Source: Streptomyces griseoaurantiacus (lineage in GTDB: Bacteria; Actinomycetota; Actinomycetes; Streptomycetales; Streptomycetaceae). Taken from it: a stretch of 64,000 bases of DNA. Positions within the stretch are counted from its first letter, which is position 1. Every line of letters starts with the position of its first letter. The stretch is from NCBI GenBank assembly GCA_014656015.1, contig BNBP01000020.1:1-64000 (forward strand), in the 5' to 3' direction. The translations under genes and the position numbers were made by a program. The notes beneath the pieces were generated by a model, which was given only the letters and a program-made list of their open reading frames with translations, did not search any database and was not told the DNA's origin. This document shows positions 35,967 to 44,125 of the stretch, piece after piece.

Positions 35967-36491
35967 ATGGGCAGACCAAGAGCATTCGACGAGGAAGAGG
36001 CGGTGCGTGCCGCCGTAGGTCTTTTCGGCGGGCGCGCGTATGACGGTGTCTCCGTGGACGACCTCGTCGGCCACCTCGGTGTGCACCGCAACAGCCTGTA
36101 CAAGACGTTCGGCAGTAAACGCGGTCTCTATCTGACCGCTCTGCGCCGCCATCTCGCCGACGACCTGCGTCCTTTGCTCGAGACCCTCGCCGACGCGCCG
36201 GACGTCGCGGCCGTACTACGGCTGGTCACCTCCGCCGACCTCGGTCTGCTCCTCCTCGCCGCGGTCGAACGCGCACCGGTCGACGAGGAGGTCGCGACCG
36301 AGGTGCGGACGGCCTTGGCCGCCGTCGACCGGGCGATCGCCGACGCGCTCGGGGTCCCCGCCGACATGGCCGCCGCCCTCACCTCCGCCGCGCTCGGGAT
36401 CCTCCTGCGCGGCAATCCCGACGACGTCGGCGCCGCACTGGCCCGACGCCTCGATTCCCTCACCGGAGAACGGAACCCGACATGGCAGTGA
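35967..36491 (+). CDS. TetR/AcrR family transcriptional regulator
   Basis: 174 residues. The N-terminal helix-turn-helix is clear: GRPRAFDEEEAVRAAVGLFG, then YDGVSVDDLVGHLGVHRNSL and YKTFGSKRGLYLTALRRHL. The C-terminal ligand domain (residues about 70-170) is diverse. A palindromic operator lies just upstream, indicating autoregulation. It overlaps the next gene by 10 bases and leads a three-gene operon with a PH-like protein and a secreted hydrolase. Confidence 0.9.
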   Translation: MGRPRAFDEEEAVRAAVGLFGGRAYDGVSVDDLVGHLGVHRNSLYKTFGSKRGLYLTALRRHLADDLRPLLETLADAPDVAAVLRLVTSADLGLLLLAAVERAPVDEEVATEVRTALAAVDRAIADALGVPADMAAALTSAALGILLRGNPDDVGAALARRLDSLTGERNPTWQ

Positions 36492-36832
36492 TACGTATCG
36501 ACGGAGACGACCTCGTGGTCATGATGGAGGGACTCGACAAGCTCTGGGCCTTCAAGGGGAGTCTGACCATCCCGCTGGCCAACGTGCGCGGCGTGACGGC
36601 CGACCCCGGTATGGCCGCCGAGCCCAAGGGAATGCGCGCGCCGGGCTCCCACGTGCCCGGGGTGATCATCGCGGGCACGTTCCACCAGCACGGGGAGAAG
36701 GTCTTCTGGGACGTCAGGGACCCCGCGAAGGCCGTCGTGGTCGAACTCGCCGACGAGAGATACACGCGCCTGGTCCTCCAGGTCGAGGACCCCCGCGCGA
36801 CCGTCGCGCTGGTCGAGAGTGCCCTTTCGTGA
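36482..36832 (+). CDS. Small PH-domain-like hypothetical protein
   Basis: 116 residues. MAVIRIDGDDLVVMMEGLDK, then LWAFKGSLTIPLANVRGVTA and GVIIAGTFHQHGEKVFWDVR, DPAKAVVVELADERYTRLVL. The alternating strand pattern and the final amphipathic helix resemble bacterial PH-like proteins of unknown function that often accompany TetR genes. It overlaps both neighbours (GTGA with the hydrolase). Confidence 0.75.
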   Translation: MAVIRIDGDDLVVMMEGLDKLWAFKGSLTIPLANVRGVTADPGMAAEPKGMRAPGSHVPGVIIAGTFHQHGEKVFWDVRDPAKAVVVELADERYTRLVLQVEDPRATVALVESALS

Positions 36833-37872
36833 GAGGCGGGCGGATGCTCTCCGGACTGGCGGCGGCTCTGACGGTGCTGGCCGTCGTCACCGCCGCCCCG
36901 GCCGAGGCGAGGCCCGGCCGCGTGCAGGCCGCCGACCGCGAGATCGTCTTCACGGCCGACGGCACGACCGCTTTCGGGACCCTGCACGTTCCCGAGCACC
37001 GGGCCGGACAACGGATGCGAGCGGCACTGCTGTTGCCCGGCAGCGGACCCACCGACCGCGACGGCAACCAGCCCCCCGGAAGCACGCCGGACACCTTGGC
37101 GCAGGTGGCCGGGGCGCTGGGCGGCGACGGCATCGCCACGCTGCGGTTCGACAAGTACGGCACCGGCCGCACCGGGCTGGGCGCCTACCGGGAACACCCT
37201 GAGGAACTCGACCACCCGGCGTTCGTCCGCCAGGCACGAGCCGCCTACGCGGTGCTGCGTGATCAGCCGGAGACCGACCCCCACGCGCTACTCGTCGTGG
37301 GACACAGCGAGGGGGCGATGACGGGACTGCTGCTGAGCGGCTCCGTTCTTCCGCGCCCGGCCGGTCTGGCGCTTCTCCAGCCACAGGCGATCCGCATGCT
37401 GGATCTTGTCGCGCTCCAGCTCGAGAACCAGATCGCCGAAGCGACGGCCCAGGGCGTACTGACGCCGGACGAGCAGCGGACCATCGTCACGGCCGTCCAC
37501 GGTGCCGTCACGTCCCTGCGGGCACACCGCCCCGTCGACACCGCGGACCTGCCGCCCGCGGTCGCCCGGCTCTTCGAGGCGTTCCAGGGACCCGACGCCC
37601 GCTTCGTGGAGAGCGACGACGCCGTGTACCCGCCGGACGCCGCCGCCGCGCTCCGGCCGGGGATCACAGTACTGCTGACGTGCGGCACGGACGATGCGCA
37701 GGTGCCCTGTGCCACGACGGACGCCCTGACGAGGGCCCTGCACCGTGCGCGTGCCAGTGGACCGGGCCGGGTGATGCTGCCCGGCGTGGACCACCTCCTG
37801 CACGACCGTGGCCACCCGGACAGGCTCGCGCCATCGGTACGGGACGCCCTACGCCGGTTCACCCGGCGCTGA
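36829..37872 (+). CDS. Secreted alpha/beta-hydrolase
   Basis: 347 residues, GTG start overlapping the upstream stop. A signal peptide is visible (MLSGLAAALTVLAVVTAAPAEARPG). The hydrolase fold shows the oxyanion region LLLPGSGPTDRDGNQP, the nucleophile elbow LLVVGHSEGAMTGLLL (Ser about 162), an acid candidate in CGTDDAQVPCATTDAL, and the histidine in PGVDHLLHDRGH. The substrate is unknown. Its expression is probably controlled by the TetR gene two positions upstream. Confidence 0.87.
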   Translation: MRGGRMLSGLAAALTVLAVVTAAPAEARPGRVQAADREIVFTADGTTAFGTLHVPEHRAGQRMRAALLLPGSGPTDRDGNQPPGSTPDTLAQVAGALGGDGIATLRFDKYGTGRTGLGAYREHPEELDHPAFVRQARAAYAVLRDQPETDPHALLVVGHSEGAMTGLLLSGSVLPRPAGLALLQPQAIRMLDLVALQLENQIAEATAQGVLTPDEQRTIVTAVHGAVTSLRAHRPVDTADLPPAVARLFEAFQGPDARFVESDDAVYPPDAAAALRPGITVLLTCGTDDAQVPCATTDALTRALHRARASGPGRVMLPGVDHLLHDRGHPDRLAPSVRDALRRFTRR

Positions 37873-37961
37873 CGCCGACCGAGGAAACGACCGTCGCACG
37901 GGTGACGCGGCTTCGTCCCGCCTCGGCCGTGCCGTGTCGGGTGAGCCGTTCCGGCGATCCC

Positions 37962-39806
37962 TCAGGGGGAGTCGGCGAGGAGTGGCTGTTGGGCCGGCTC
38001 GTGCACGGCGGGCCGTATGCCCGCGGTCGGCTTCGCGCGCCTGCCCCGGGGGAGGCGGACCCCGCCCGCCGCCGTGACGGCCAGGGCGCCGAGGAGGGCA
38101 AGGGCGGTCGCGGGCGCCAGGACGGCCCAGGGGGCGCGTTCGACATAGGGCTGGTTCTCGGCGAGAAGACGGCCCCACTCGGGGGACGGGGGCTGCGCGC
38201 CGAGGCCCAGGAAGCCGAGCGCGGCCAGGCTGAGCGCGACGCCCGGGAGCCTGAGCAGGGCGTGGCGGACGACGGGCGGCAGGACCGCGGGGAGCAGTTC
38301 GTGCCGGAGCAGATACCAGGGGCCGGCGCCGAGGGCGCGGGTCGCCGTCAGATGCAGGGTGGCGCGCTCCTGCCGGAGCAGGGCGGAGGTGTGCGCGGCC
38401 AGGGGAGCCCAGGCCACGGCGGCGGCCGCGAGCGCAGGAGTGGAGGGACCGCTGCCCGCGACGCCGGTGACCAGGAGCGCCACCAGCACGGGTGGTACGG
38501 CATTGACGGTGTCGACCAGGGGCCCCGACAGACGGGGCAGCAGGCCCAGCAGGACGCCGGTCAGCAGGGCGGCCGCGCTCACCGCGAGGGCGGTGCCGAG
38601 CGTGGTGAGCGCGCCGTGCGCGACCCGGGCGAGTACGTCCCGGCCGAGGGCGTCGGTGCCGAAGGGATGTGAGGCGGAGGGGGCTTGGAGGCGGGCCGCG
38701 GTGTCGAGGGTGAGCGGGGCGCGGGACAGACCGAGGGTGATGACGGCGGTGAGCAGCAGCCCGTACAGCAGGGGTACGGCACGGGGTGCGGGCGGGGCGG
38801 GGCGGTGCAGGGAGTGCAGGGCGCCGTCGCGCAACGCGGGCCCGATGAGCCACCGCATGCCGCACCGGGTGAGCCCGGCGGTCAGTGCCGCGAGTGCCAG
38901 GAGGACGAGGGTGCCGGTCTGCAGGACGGGGATGTCCTGGGCGAGGGCGGCGCGCAGGTTGAGCCGGCCGAGACCGGGGATGTCGAAGATCTGCTCCACG
39001 GCGACGGAGCCGCCGGTCAGGCCCACCACGAAGAGGCCGAGGTTGGGCAGGAGCCCGGGCACGCAACGACGCAGCGCCTGCCGGGCGATCGAGGCGGGCG
39101 GAGTTCCGCGGGCGGCGGCGGCCGGCGCCCACGGCTCGGCGAAGGCGGCCGGCAACAGATCGTCCAGCATCCGTCCGAGGACGGCTCCGGCGGGCAGGCC
39201 GAGGGCGAGGGCGGGCAGCACCATCCACTGCGGGCCGTACCAGCCGAGCGCGGGCAGCCAGCCCAGTTGAACGCCCACGACCGAGGCCAGCACGGTGGCG
39301 ACGAGGAACTCGGGCAGGGACGCGAGCACCGCCGAGCCGCTGCCGCCGGGGCGGCGACCGCCGAGACGCCGGCGGGAGCCCAGCCCGAGCGTGCGCGCAC
39401 ACACGGCCCCGGCGGTCGGTACGGCGACGAGGACGGCCCCGGCCATCAGGAGCAGGGAGGCGCCCAAAGACTGGATCACGGCGGGCAGGACCTCCGTGTC
39501 CGACACCCAGGACCGGCCCGCGTCGCCGTGGAGAAGACCGTCGAGCCACCGTACGAGCAGGGTCCACGGGCCCTCGTCGAGACCGAGTCGGTCCCGGATC
39601 GCGTGCAGCGTCCCGGGCGTCGGGGCGCGCTCGGCGGAGCGGGCCCTGAGTACGGTCAGCGCCGGGTCGGTGTGCGAGAGCCACGGCAGCAGACCGATCG
39701 CGCAGACGAGACCGGCCGTGAGCACCGCCCGCCAGAGCAGGGCGAGGACTGCACCCGGCGCGAGGGAGCGCGGGGCGGCAGGGAGCCCGGCCCGGGGCGC
39801 GGTCAG
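37962..39806 (-). CDS. Fused DppB-DppC permease of a second peptide-type ABC importer
   Basis: About 614 residues. The N-terminal half is DppB-like (ALLWRAVLTAGLVCAIGLLP, LGLDEGPWTLLVRWLDGLLH, coupling loop then GGSVAVEQIFDIPGLGRLNL). The C-terminal half is DppC-like (HPFGTDALGRDVLARVAHGA, coupling loop TRALGAGPWYLLRHELLPAV, GFLGLGAQPPSPEWGRLLAE). No ATG or GTG lies near the expected start; the codon overlapping the binding-protein stop is CTG (CTGA at 39803-39806), and a GTG near 39733 would cut into the first helix. No ATPase gene is adjacent. Behind a Zur box with its binding protein. Confidence 0.85.
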   Translation of the reverse strand: MTAPRAGLPAAPRSLAPGAVLALLWRAVLTAGLVCAIGLLPWLSHTDPALTVLRARSAERAPTPGTLHAIRDRLGLDEGPWTLLVRWLDGLLHGDAGRSWVSDTEVLPAVIQSLGASLLLMAGAVLVAVPTAGAVCARTLGLGSRRRLGGRRPGGSGSAVLASLPEFLVATVLASVVGVQLGWLPALGWYGPQWMVLPALALGLPAGAVLGRMLDDLLPAAFAEPWAPAAAARGTPPASIARQALRRCVPGLLPNLGLFVVGLTGGSVAVEQIFDIPGLGRLNLRAALAQDIPVLQTGTLVLLALAALTAGLTRCGMRWLIGPALRDGALHSLHRPAPPAPRAVPLLYGLLLTAVITLGLSRAPLTLDTAARLQAPSASHPFGTDALGRDVLARVAHGALTTLGTALAVSAAALLTGVLLGLLPRLSGPLVDTVNAVPPVLVALLVTGVAGSGPSTPALAAAAVAWAPLAAHTSALLRQERATLHLTATRALGAGPWYLLRHELLPAVLPPVVRHALLRLPGVALSLAALGFLGLGAQPPSPEWGRLLAENQPYVERAPWAVLAPATALALLGALAVTAAGGVRLPRGRRAKPTAGIRPAVHEPAQQPLLADSP

Positions 39807-41302
39807 CGCCGGGTCCCGGTGCCGACGAACTCCCGCTCGTAGGGGTCGAGTACGGCGCCCTTGACGGATGTGTCGATCCCCGTGGCGACCTTGAGGTGCA
39901 CCAGGGGTATCACCGCGTCCGTGCCGAGGATCGCGGCCTCCGCCTTCATCGCCGCGTCCTGCCGCTTGCCCGGATCGGCCGCGGCCCCGGCGGCGGCCAC
40001 GGTTGTGTCCACGTTCTTGTCGCACAGGAAGGACAGGTTGTAGGAGCCGTCACAGGTGTGGTCGCCGGCCAGGACGGTGACCGGGTCGCCGGTGTCCAGC
40101 ATCATGTTGCGCGAGGCCACGGCCGCGTCGAACTTCCCGGCCAGCAGGTCGCTTTCGAGTCGCGCGTAGGTACGCACCTCCAGCTTCACGGTGAACCCGG
40201 CTTCTTCCAGCTGCTGTTGGAGCACCTGGGCGGTCTCGGGCAGTTCGGGCCGGTCGTCGTAGGTGGCGATGGTGATCCTCCTGCCCTTCGGGTCGGTGGC
40301 CCTCGACCGGCCGGTGGGCTCGGTCCGCTTGCCGGAGGCCCAGGTCAGGGCCGGGCCGTAGAGGCCCCGTGCGGGCTCGGCGTATGCCTCGAAGACGCCC
40401 TCGGCGAGGGCGGAGGTGTCGATCGCCTCCCGGGCGGCGGCGCGCAGGCCCGCCTCACTGAAGACCCCCGCTCGGGTGTTGAGGTACAGGCTGGTGTTCC
40501 GGGCGGTGTTGTTCTGGTGGACGGTGGCCTTCTCGAGGCGGGAGACCTGGGAGACGGGGAGGGCCTCGGCGATGTCCACCTCGCCGGTGCGCAGCGCGTT
40601 GGCGCGGGCGGTGCCGTCGGAGACGAACCGGGCGTCGATGCCGGACGCCTGGGCCCGTCCGCCCCAGTAGCCGTCGAAGCGGTCGAGGGAGGCGGCCGTG
40701 TCGCCGGTGATCCTGGTGAGCCGGAAGGGGCCGGTGGCGGTGCCCACCGGGTTCACCGTGCCGCTCCTGCCGTACGCCTTGGGGGAGAACACGGTCAGGC
40801 CGGGGCTGGTCAGCCGCTGGGGCAGGACGGGGTCGGCGGTGGCGGTGGTGACCTTGATCCGGTCGTCGCCGACGGCTCGGGCGGTCAGCTCGACGCCGGA
40901 GAGGGCGGCGGGCGCGGGCTCGGCCGACGCGGCGTGGGTGAGGGCGGCGGCGACCGCCTCGGCGGTGACGTCGGTGCCGTCCTGGAAGGTCGCGTCCCGC
41001 AGCGTGAACACCCAGCTCCTTCCGCCCCGTTCACCGCGCCAGGACTCGGCGAGCGCGGGCGCCGCGGTGCCGTTGGCGTCGAGCCGGGTCAGCCCCTCGG
41101 CGACCCCGAGTCGGGTCAGGACGAGGGCGTCCTGGCCGTAGGGGGAGTAGTGCTCCGCGGGTGGGAAGGCGAGCGCGACGCGCAGACGTCCTCCGGAGGC
41201 GGGGGAGTGGGAGGACGAGTCGTCCTGGGGGGAGGAGAAACAGCCGGCGAGCAGGGGCGCGAGCAGCAGGGCGGCCGGCAGGCGTGGGCGGGGGGATCTC
41301 AT
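39803..41302 (-). CDS. Solute-binding lipoprotein of a Zur-controlled peptide-type importer
   Basis: 499 residues. Signal MRSPRPRLPAALLLAPLLAG followed by the lipobox cysteine (LAGC). Family 5 binding-protein patterns: VAEGLTRLDANGTAAPALAE, VFTLRDATFQDGTDVTAEAV, NALRTGEVDIAEALPVSQVS, and VTVLAGDHTCDGSYNLSFLC. A Zur box lies 52 bases upstream, so uptake of zinc or a zinc-binding molecule is the likely purpose. It overlaps the fused permease gene by 4 bases. The ligand is unknown; metallophores and opines are taken up by relatives of this family. Confidence 0.88.
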   Translation of the reverse strand: MRSPRPRLPAALLLAPLLAGCFSSPQDDSSSHSPASGGRLRVALAFPPAEHYSPYGQDALVLTRLGVAEGLTRLDANGTAAPALAESWRGERGGRSWVFTLRDATFQDGTDVTAEAVAAALTHAASAEPAPAALSGVELTARAVGDDRIKVTTATADPVLPQRLTSPGLTVFSPKAYGRSGTVNPVGTATGPFRLTRITGDTAASLDRFDGYWGGRAQASGIDARFVSDGTARANALRTGEVDIAEALPVSQVSRLEKATVHQNNTARNTSLYLNTRAGVFSEAGLRAAAREAIDTSALAEGVFEAYAEPARGLYGPALTWASGKRTEPTGRSRATDPKGRRITIATYDDRPELPETAQVLQQQLEEAGFTVKLEVRTYARLESDLLAGKFDAAVASRNMMLDTGDPVTVLAGDHTCDGSYNLSFLCDKNVDTTVAAAGAAADPGKRQDAAMKAEAAILGTDAVIPLVHLKVATGIDTSVKGAVLDPYEREFVGTGTRR

Positions 41303-41353
41303 GGTCCTGGTTCCGTCTTTCGCGGTCTTCCAACGGTGTCGACCACCATCATA

Positions 41354-41372
41354 TGAACATGATTTTCATTTA
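41354..41372 (-). promoter_or_regulatory. Zur box upstream of the second importer
   Basis: TGAACATGATTTTCATTTA fits the actinobacterial Zur consensus (TGAAAATGATTTTCATTTTCA) at most positions. It is 52 bases from the binding-protein ATG and reaches the stop codon of the GNAT gene. Confidence 0.8.
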
Positions 41373-41912
41373 GTGAAGGGGGATCTCGAAGTGCACGACG
41401 CCGCTGCCGCCGCCGGGCACCTCCGTCCGCTCGTCGCACACGACCCTGCCGAGGGTCTGCCACAGTCCCAGCGCGCCGGGAGAGTGCGGGTACGTGTGCA
41501 GATACGCGGCCCGGTAGCCGCCCTCCGTGCGCGCGAAGTCCAGCAGTCCGTCCACCAGGCGCCGGGCCAGTCCGCGGCGGCGATGCTCCGGGCGCACGTA
41601 CACCCGTCGCAGTTGGGCGGTCGCGCCCGACGGGTAGCGCTCGGACAGCCACGGCGGGTTCGGTGGATGGGCCGGACCGCGCGCGTCCAGCGCGGCCGTC
41701 GCGGCCACCGTCCCGTCCGACACGTCCACGGCGACCAGCAGCGTGTGCCGGGGCGGGGCGAGATAGAAGGACTCCGGGTCGACGATGTCGGCGTGCCAGT
41801 CCGGCACGTAACCGGTGCCGAAGTCGCGGTAGACGGCGTCGAGCATCACCGCCCGCGCCCCGCCCAGGTCCGCGGGCACGGCTGTACTTATGCGATATTC
41901 ATGCACTTGCAC
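41370..41912 (-). CDS. GNAT family N-acetyltransferase
   Basis: 180 residues, GTG start (VQVHEYRISTAVPADLGGAR). The acetyl-CoA binding motif A is LRRVYVRPEHRRRGLARRLV, and the C-terminal half contains YLHTYPHSPGALGLWQTLGR. The acceptor substrate is unknown. It lies upstream of the Zur-controlled importer and its 3' end overlaps that importer's Zur box, but no Zur site precedes its own start. Confidence 0.85.
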   Translation of the reverse strand: MQVHEYRISTAVPADLGGARAVMLDAVYRDFGTGYVPDWHADIVDPESFYLAPPRHTLLVAVDVSDGTVAATAALDARGPAHPPNPPWLSERYPSGATAQLRRVYVRPEHRRRGLARRLVDGLLDFARTEGGYRAAYLHTYPHSPGALGLWQTLGRVVCDERTEVPGGGSGVVHFEIPLH

Positions 41913-42029
41913 ATCATATGCAAGAGCGTCCGAGGGTCTCGCTCGCCCCCGGTGCCGGCCACCTCTGCGGCGCCCGGCACGCCGTCCTGACGCGCCGACA
42001 CGGACGAGCGGCCCCGGCCGGCTGGTCGC

Positions 42030-42860
42030 TCAGTTGTTCCAGGTTTCGTCGTAGGGGTCGCGGGGCGTCGGCACCGGCCTGGCCGCGGTGACTCTGAGGA
42101 AGGGGATCGGGCCGTCGTTCACCGGGTCCCGGGTCCGTCGGGCGGTGTACCTCCCCGTCACCTCCAGCCACGCGTTCGGCTGCAGTACGGGCGGGATGTT
42201 CCCGGTGAGGCCGATCTTCACCGGCTGGGCGTCCGCGGCACAGCAGTTGAGCGCCATGCGGACGAGGTAGGGGGTTCCCGAGGGGGTCACGGCGACGAAA
42301 CCGGTGAGGCGCACGCTGCGGCCCTCGAGGGATCGGCCGTGGCCGTAGAACGCCCGGCCCGCGTAGTCGACCAGGCCGATCGGCACGGGGTCTCCGGCCG
42401 GAAGTTCCGCGTAGCCGTACGGCTGCTGCAGGGCCGTGCCGGTGTGCGTCGCACTGTAGGAACCCAGGGCGGGCGGGGCGACGAGGACGAGGGCGAAGAG
42501 GGGGAGGACGAGGAGCCAGGAAACGCGGGACTCGCGGTGGGCGTGCCCCCGGGTTCCGTCACCGTCACCGGTTCCGTCACCGTCACCGTCACCGGTTCCG
42601 TCACCGTCACCGGTTCCGTCACCGTCACCGGTGCCGGTGCCGGTGCCGGTGCCGGTGCCGGTGCCCCGCTCCTCGCGACGCGCGCGCCGCCACTCGTACC
42701 AGGCCGTCGCGAGCGCGGTCACCACCAGGAGGGTCCCGGCGGCCAGCAGCAGCGGGCGCAAGCCCTCCTTGACGTAGCGCAGGTACAGGTCGCTGAGGGC
42801 CCCGTGCAGCAGGGCCACGCCGATCAGGAGCAGGACCGCCGCCTGCGTCTGCCGGTTCAC
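42030..42860 (-). CDS. TIGR03943/DUF1980 family membrane-associated protein
   Basis: 276 residues. Two N-terminal helices (AAVLLLIGVALLHGALSDLY, LLLAAGTLLVVTALATAWYE), a Gly-Thr/Gly-Asp repeat linker (about residues 66-105), a third helix (WLLVLPLFALVLVAPPALG), and a soluble domain with LEGRSVRLTGFVAV, MALNCCAADAQPVKIGL and NAWLEVTGRYT. The family is paired with a DUF318-type permease gene, as here, where the two overlap by 4 bases. The CC pair in LNCCAADAQ is a family feature and may bind metal. Confidence 0.8.
   Translation of the reverse strand: MNRQTQAAVLLLIGVALLHGALSDLYLRYVKEGLRPLLLAAGTLLVVTALATAWYEWRRARREERGTGTGTGTGTGTGDGDGTGDGDGTGDGDGDGTGDGDGTRGHAHRESRVSWLLVLPLFALVLVAPPALGSYSATHTGTALQQPYGYAELPAGDPVPIGLVDYAGRAFYGHGRSLEGRSVRLTGFVAVTPSGTPYLVRMALNCCAADAQPVKIGLTGNIPPVLQPNAWLEVTGRYTARRTRDPVNDGPIPFLRVTAARPVPTPRDPYDETWNN
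42552..42664. repeat. Hexameric repeat in the DUF1980 gene linker
   Basis: Runs of GTTCCGTCACCGTCACCG and then GTGCCG repeats encode an alternating Gly-Thr/Gly-Asp linker of about 37 residues on the minus strand. The pure period suggests replication slippage and length variation between strains. Confidence 0.8.
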
Positions 42861-43885
42861 AGCAACACCGTGCCGGTCAGCACCGAGCCCGCGACGGCGA
42901 AGGCGAAGGTGGCGGGTGCGAAGCGCAGCGCGAAACCGCGGCCGAAAGTGCCCGCCTGCATCGCGAACAGCTTCAGGTCGATCATCGGACCGACCACCAG
43001 GAACGTCAGCCTGGCCGTCAGTGAGAAGGGGGTCAGCGACGCCACCACGAACGCGTCGGCCTCCGAGCAGATCGACAGCACCACGGCCAGGACCGCCAGG
43101 GTCAGGACCGCGAGGACCGGTTCACCGGCCGCCGTGAGCAGCCAGCTCGCCGGAGCCGCCGTCTTCAGCGTGGCCGCGGCCATCGCGCCGAGGACCAGGA
43201 AGCCGCCCGCGTGCACCGTGTCGTGCCGGACCGAGCCCCAGAACCTCTCGCCCCTGCTCGGACCGGTGTGCTCCGTCGGTGTCGGCAGCCGCAGCCAGCC
43301 GGGGCGGCCGAGGCGCTGCCACGACCAGCCCATCGCACAGGCCACCAGCAGGCTCGCCAGGAAACGGGCCAGGACCATCCGCGGATCGTGCGGGAAGGCG
43401 ACGGCCGTGGCGGTCAGGACGACCGGGTTGATCGCCGGAGCGGAGAGGAGGAAGGCGAGCGCCGCCGCCGGTGTGACGCCCCGCCCCACCAGGGCGCCGG
43501 CGACCGGCACGGACGCGCACTCGCAACCGGGCAGTACCGCCCCCGCCACACCGGCGACCGGAACGGCGAGGGCGGTACGGGCGGGCAGCGCACGGGCGAA
43601 GAACGAGGGCGGTACGAACACGGCGATCGCCGCCGACAGCAGCGCGCCGAAGGCGAGGAACGGCAGTGCCTGGACCACCATCGCGACGAACACGGTCATC
43701 CAACTCTGCATCACCGGAGTGGCCAGGGCGCGGCGGATCGGTCCCTGCGCGACGACGACGACGGGCAGAAGCATGGTCAGGGCGAGGGAGGAGTTGAAGT
43801 GCCACCCTTCCTGGCCCCGTCGGCCGGGCTGTGGTCCCCGGCTCCGGGGAGCCGGCCCGGGTGGGGCGGGTTTGCTGATGGCCAC
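42857..43885 (-). CDS. DUF318-type permease
   Basis: 342 residues from a GTG (VAISKPAPPG) preceded by GGAGG at 10 bases; a GTG at 43972 gives a longer version. Eight or so helices with the conserved blocks VVQALPFLAFGALLSAAIAV, VAGAVLPGCECASVPVAGAL (GCECA motif), LLSAPAINPVVLTATAVAF, and SICSEADAFVVASLTPFSLT followed by LVVGPMIDLKLF. The family (PF03773, YraQ/ArsP-like) includes metal and organoarsenical permeases; the CEC and SEAD motifs suggest a metal. Coupled with the DUF1980 gene. Confidence 0.87.
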   Translation of the reverse strand: MAISKPAPPGPAPRSRGPQPGRRGQEGWHFNSSLALTMLLPVVVVAQGPIRRALATPVMQSWMTVFVAMVVQALPFLAFGALLSAAIAVFVPPSFFARALPARTALAVPVAGVAGAVLPGCECASVPVAGALVGRGVTPAAALAFLLSAPAINPVVLTATAVAFPHDPRMVLARFLASLLVACAMGWSWQRLGRPGWLRLPTPTEHTGPSRGERFWGSVRHDTVHAGGFLVLGAMAAATLKTAAPASWLLTAAGEPVLAVLTLAVLAVVLSICSEADAFVVASLTPFSLTARLTFLVVGPMIDLKLFAMQAGTFGRGFALRFAPATFAFAVAGSVLTGTVLL

Positions 43886-43954
43886 GGGTGAGCTGCCTCC
43901 GGCAAGGATCGGTCGACGGTGAGTGCCTTCTCCTTCAGTACGGCTGTGATGCCT

Positions 43955-44003
43955 CGATGCCTCACTGCTCACGGCTCGCCGCTCACTGCTCGCCGCTCAC
44001 AGT
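43955..44003. repeat. Short direct repeats upstream of the permease operon
   Basis: Repeated units of GCTCACTGCTC, GCCGCTCACTGCTC and GCCGCTCAC lie in tandem between the permease gene and the EEP gene. The remaining gap from 43886 to 44125 shows no gene and no Zur box. Confidence 0.5.
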
Positions 44004-44125
44004 GAAGGCGAGCGACTGCGTCCGCGGCCGGGTGGCGGGCGGCCGGCGCCGACGAGGCGTGGGCCGCCCGCTCGCCGGATTCACCCACGACCGGCTCCGG
44101 GCCCGGCCGTTCCGGGAGCCCGCGC

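Noticed and set aside
41396..41990. Plus-strand ORF over the GNAT gene
   Set aside because: Antisense shadow of a clear GNAT domain, no ribosome binding site.
42552..42664. CRISPR-like appearance of the repeat block
   Set aside because: Units are 6-18 bp without spacers, inside a reading frame; no cas genes in the window.
43886..44125. Zur box ahead of the DUF1980/permease operon
   Set aside because: The family is often zinc-regulated, but no palindrome resembling AATGA-TCATT is present in the upstream gap.
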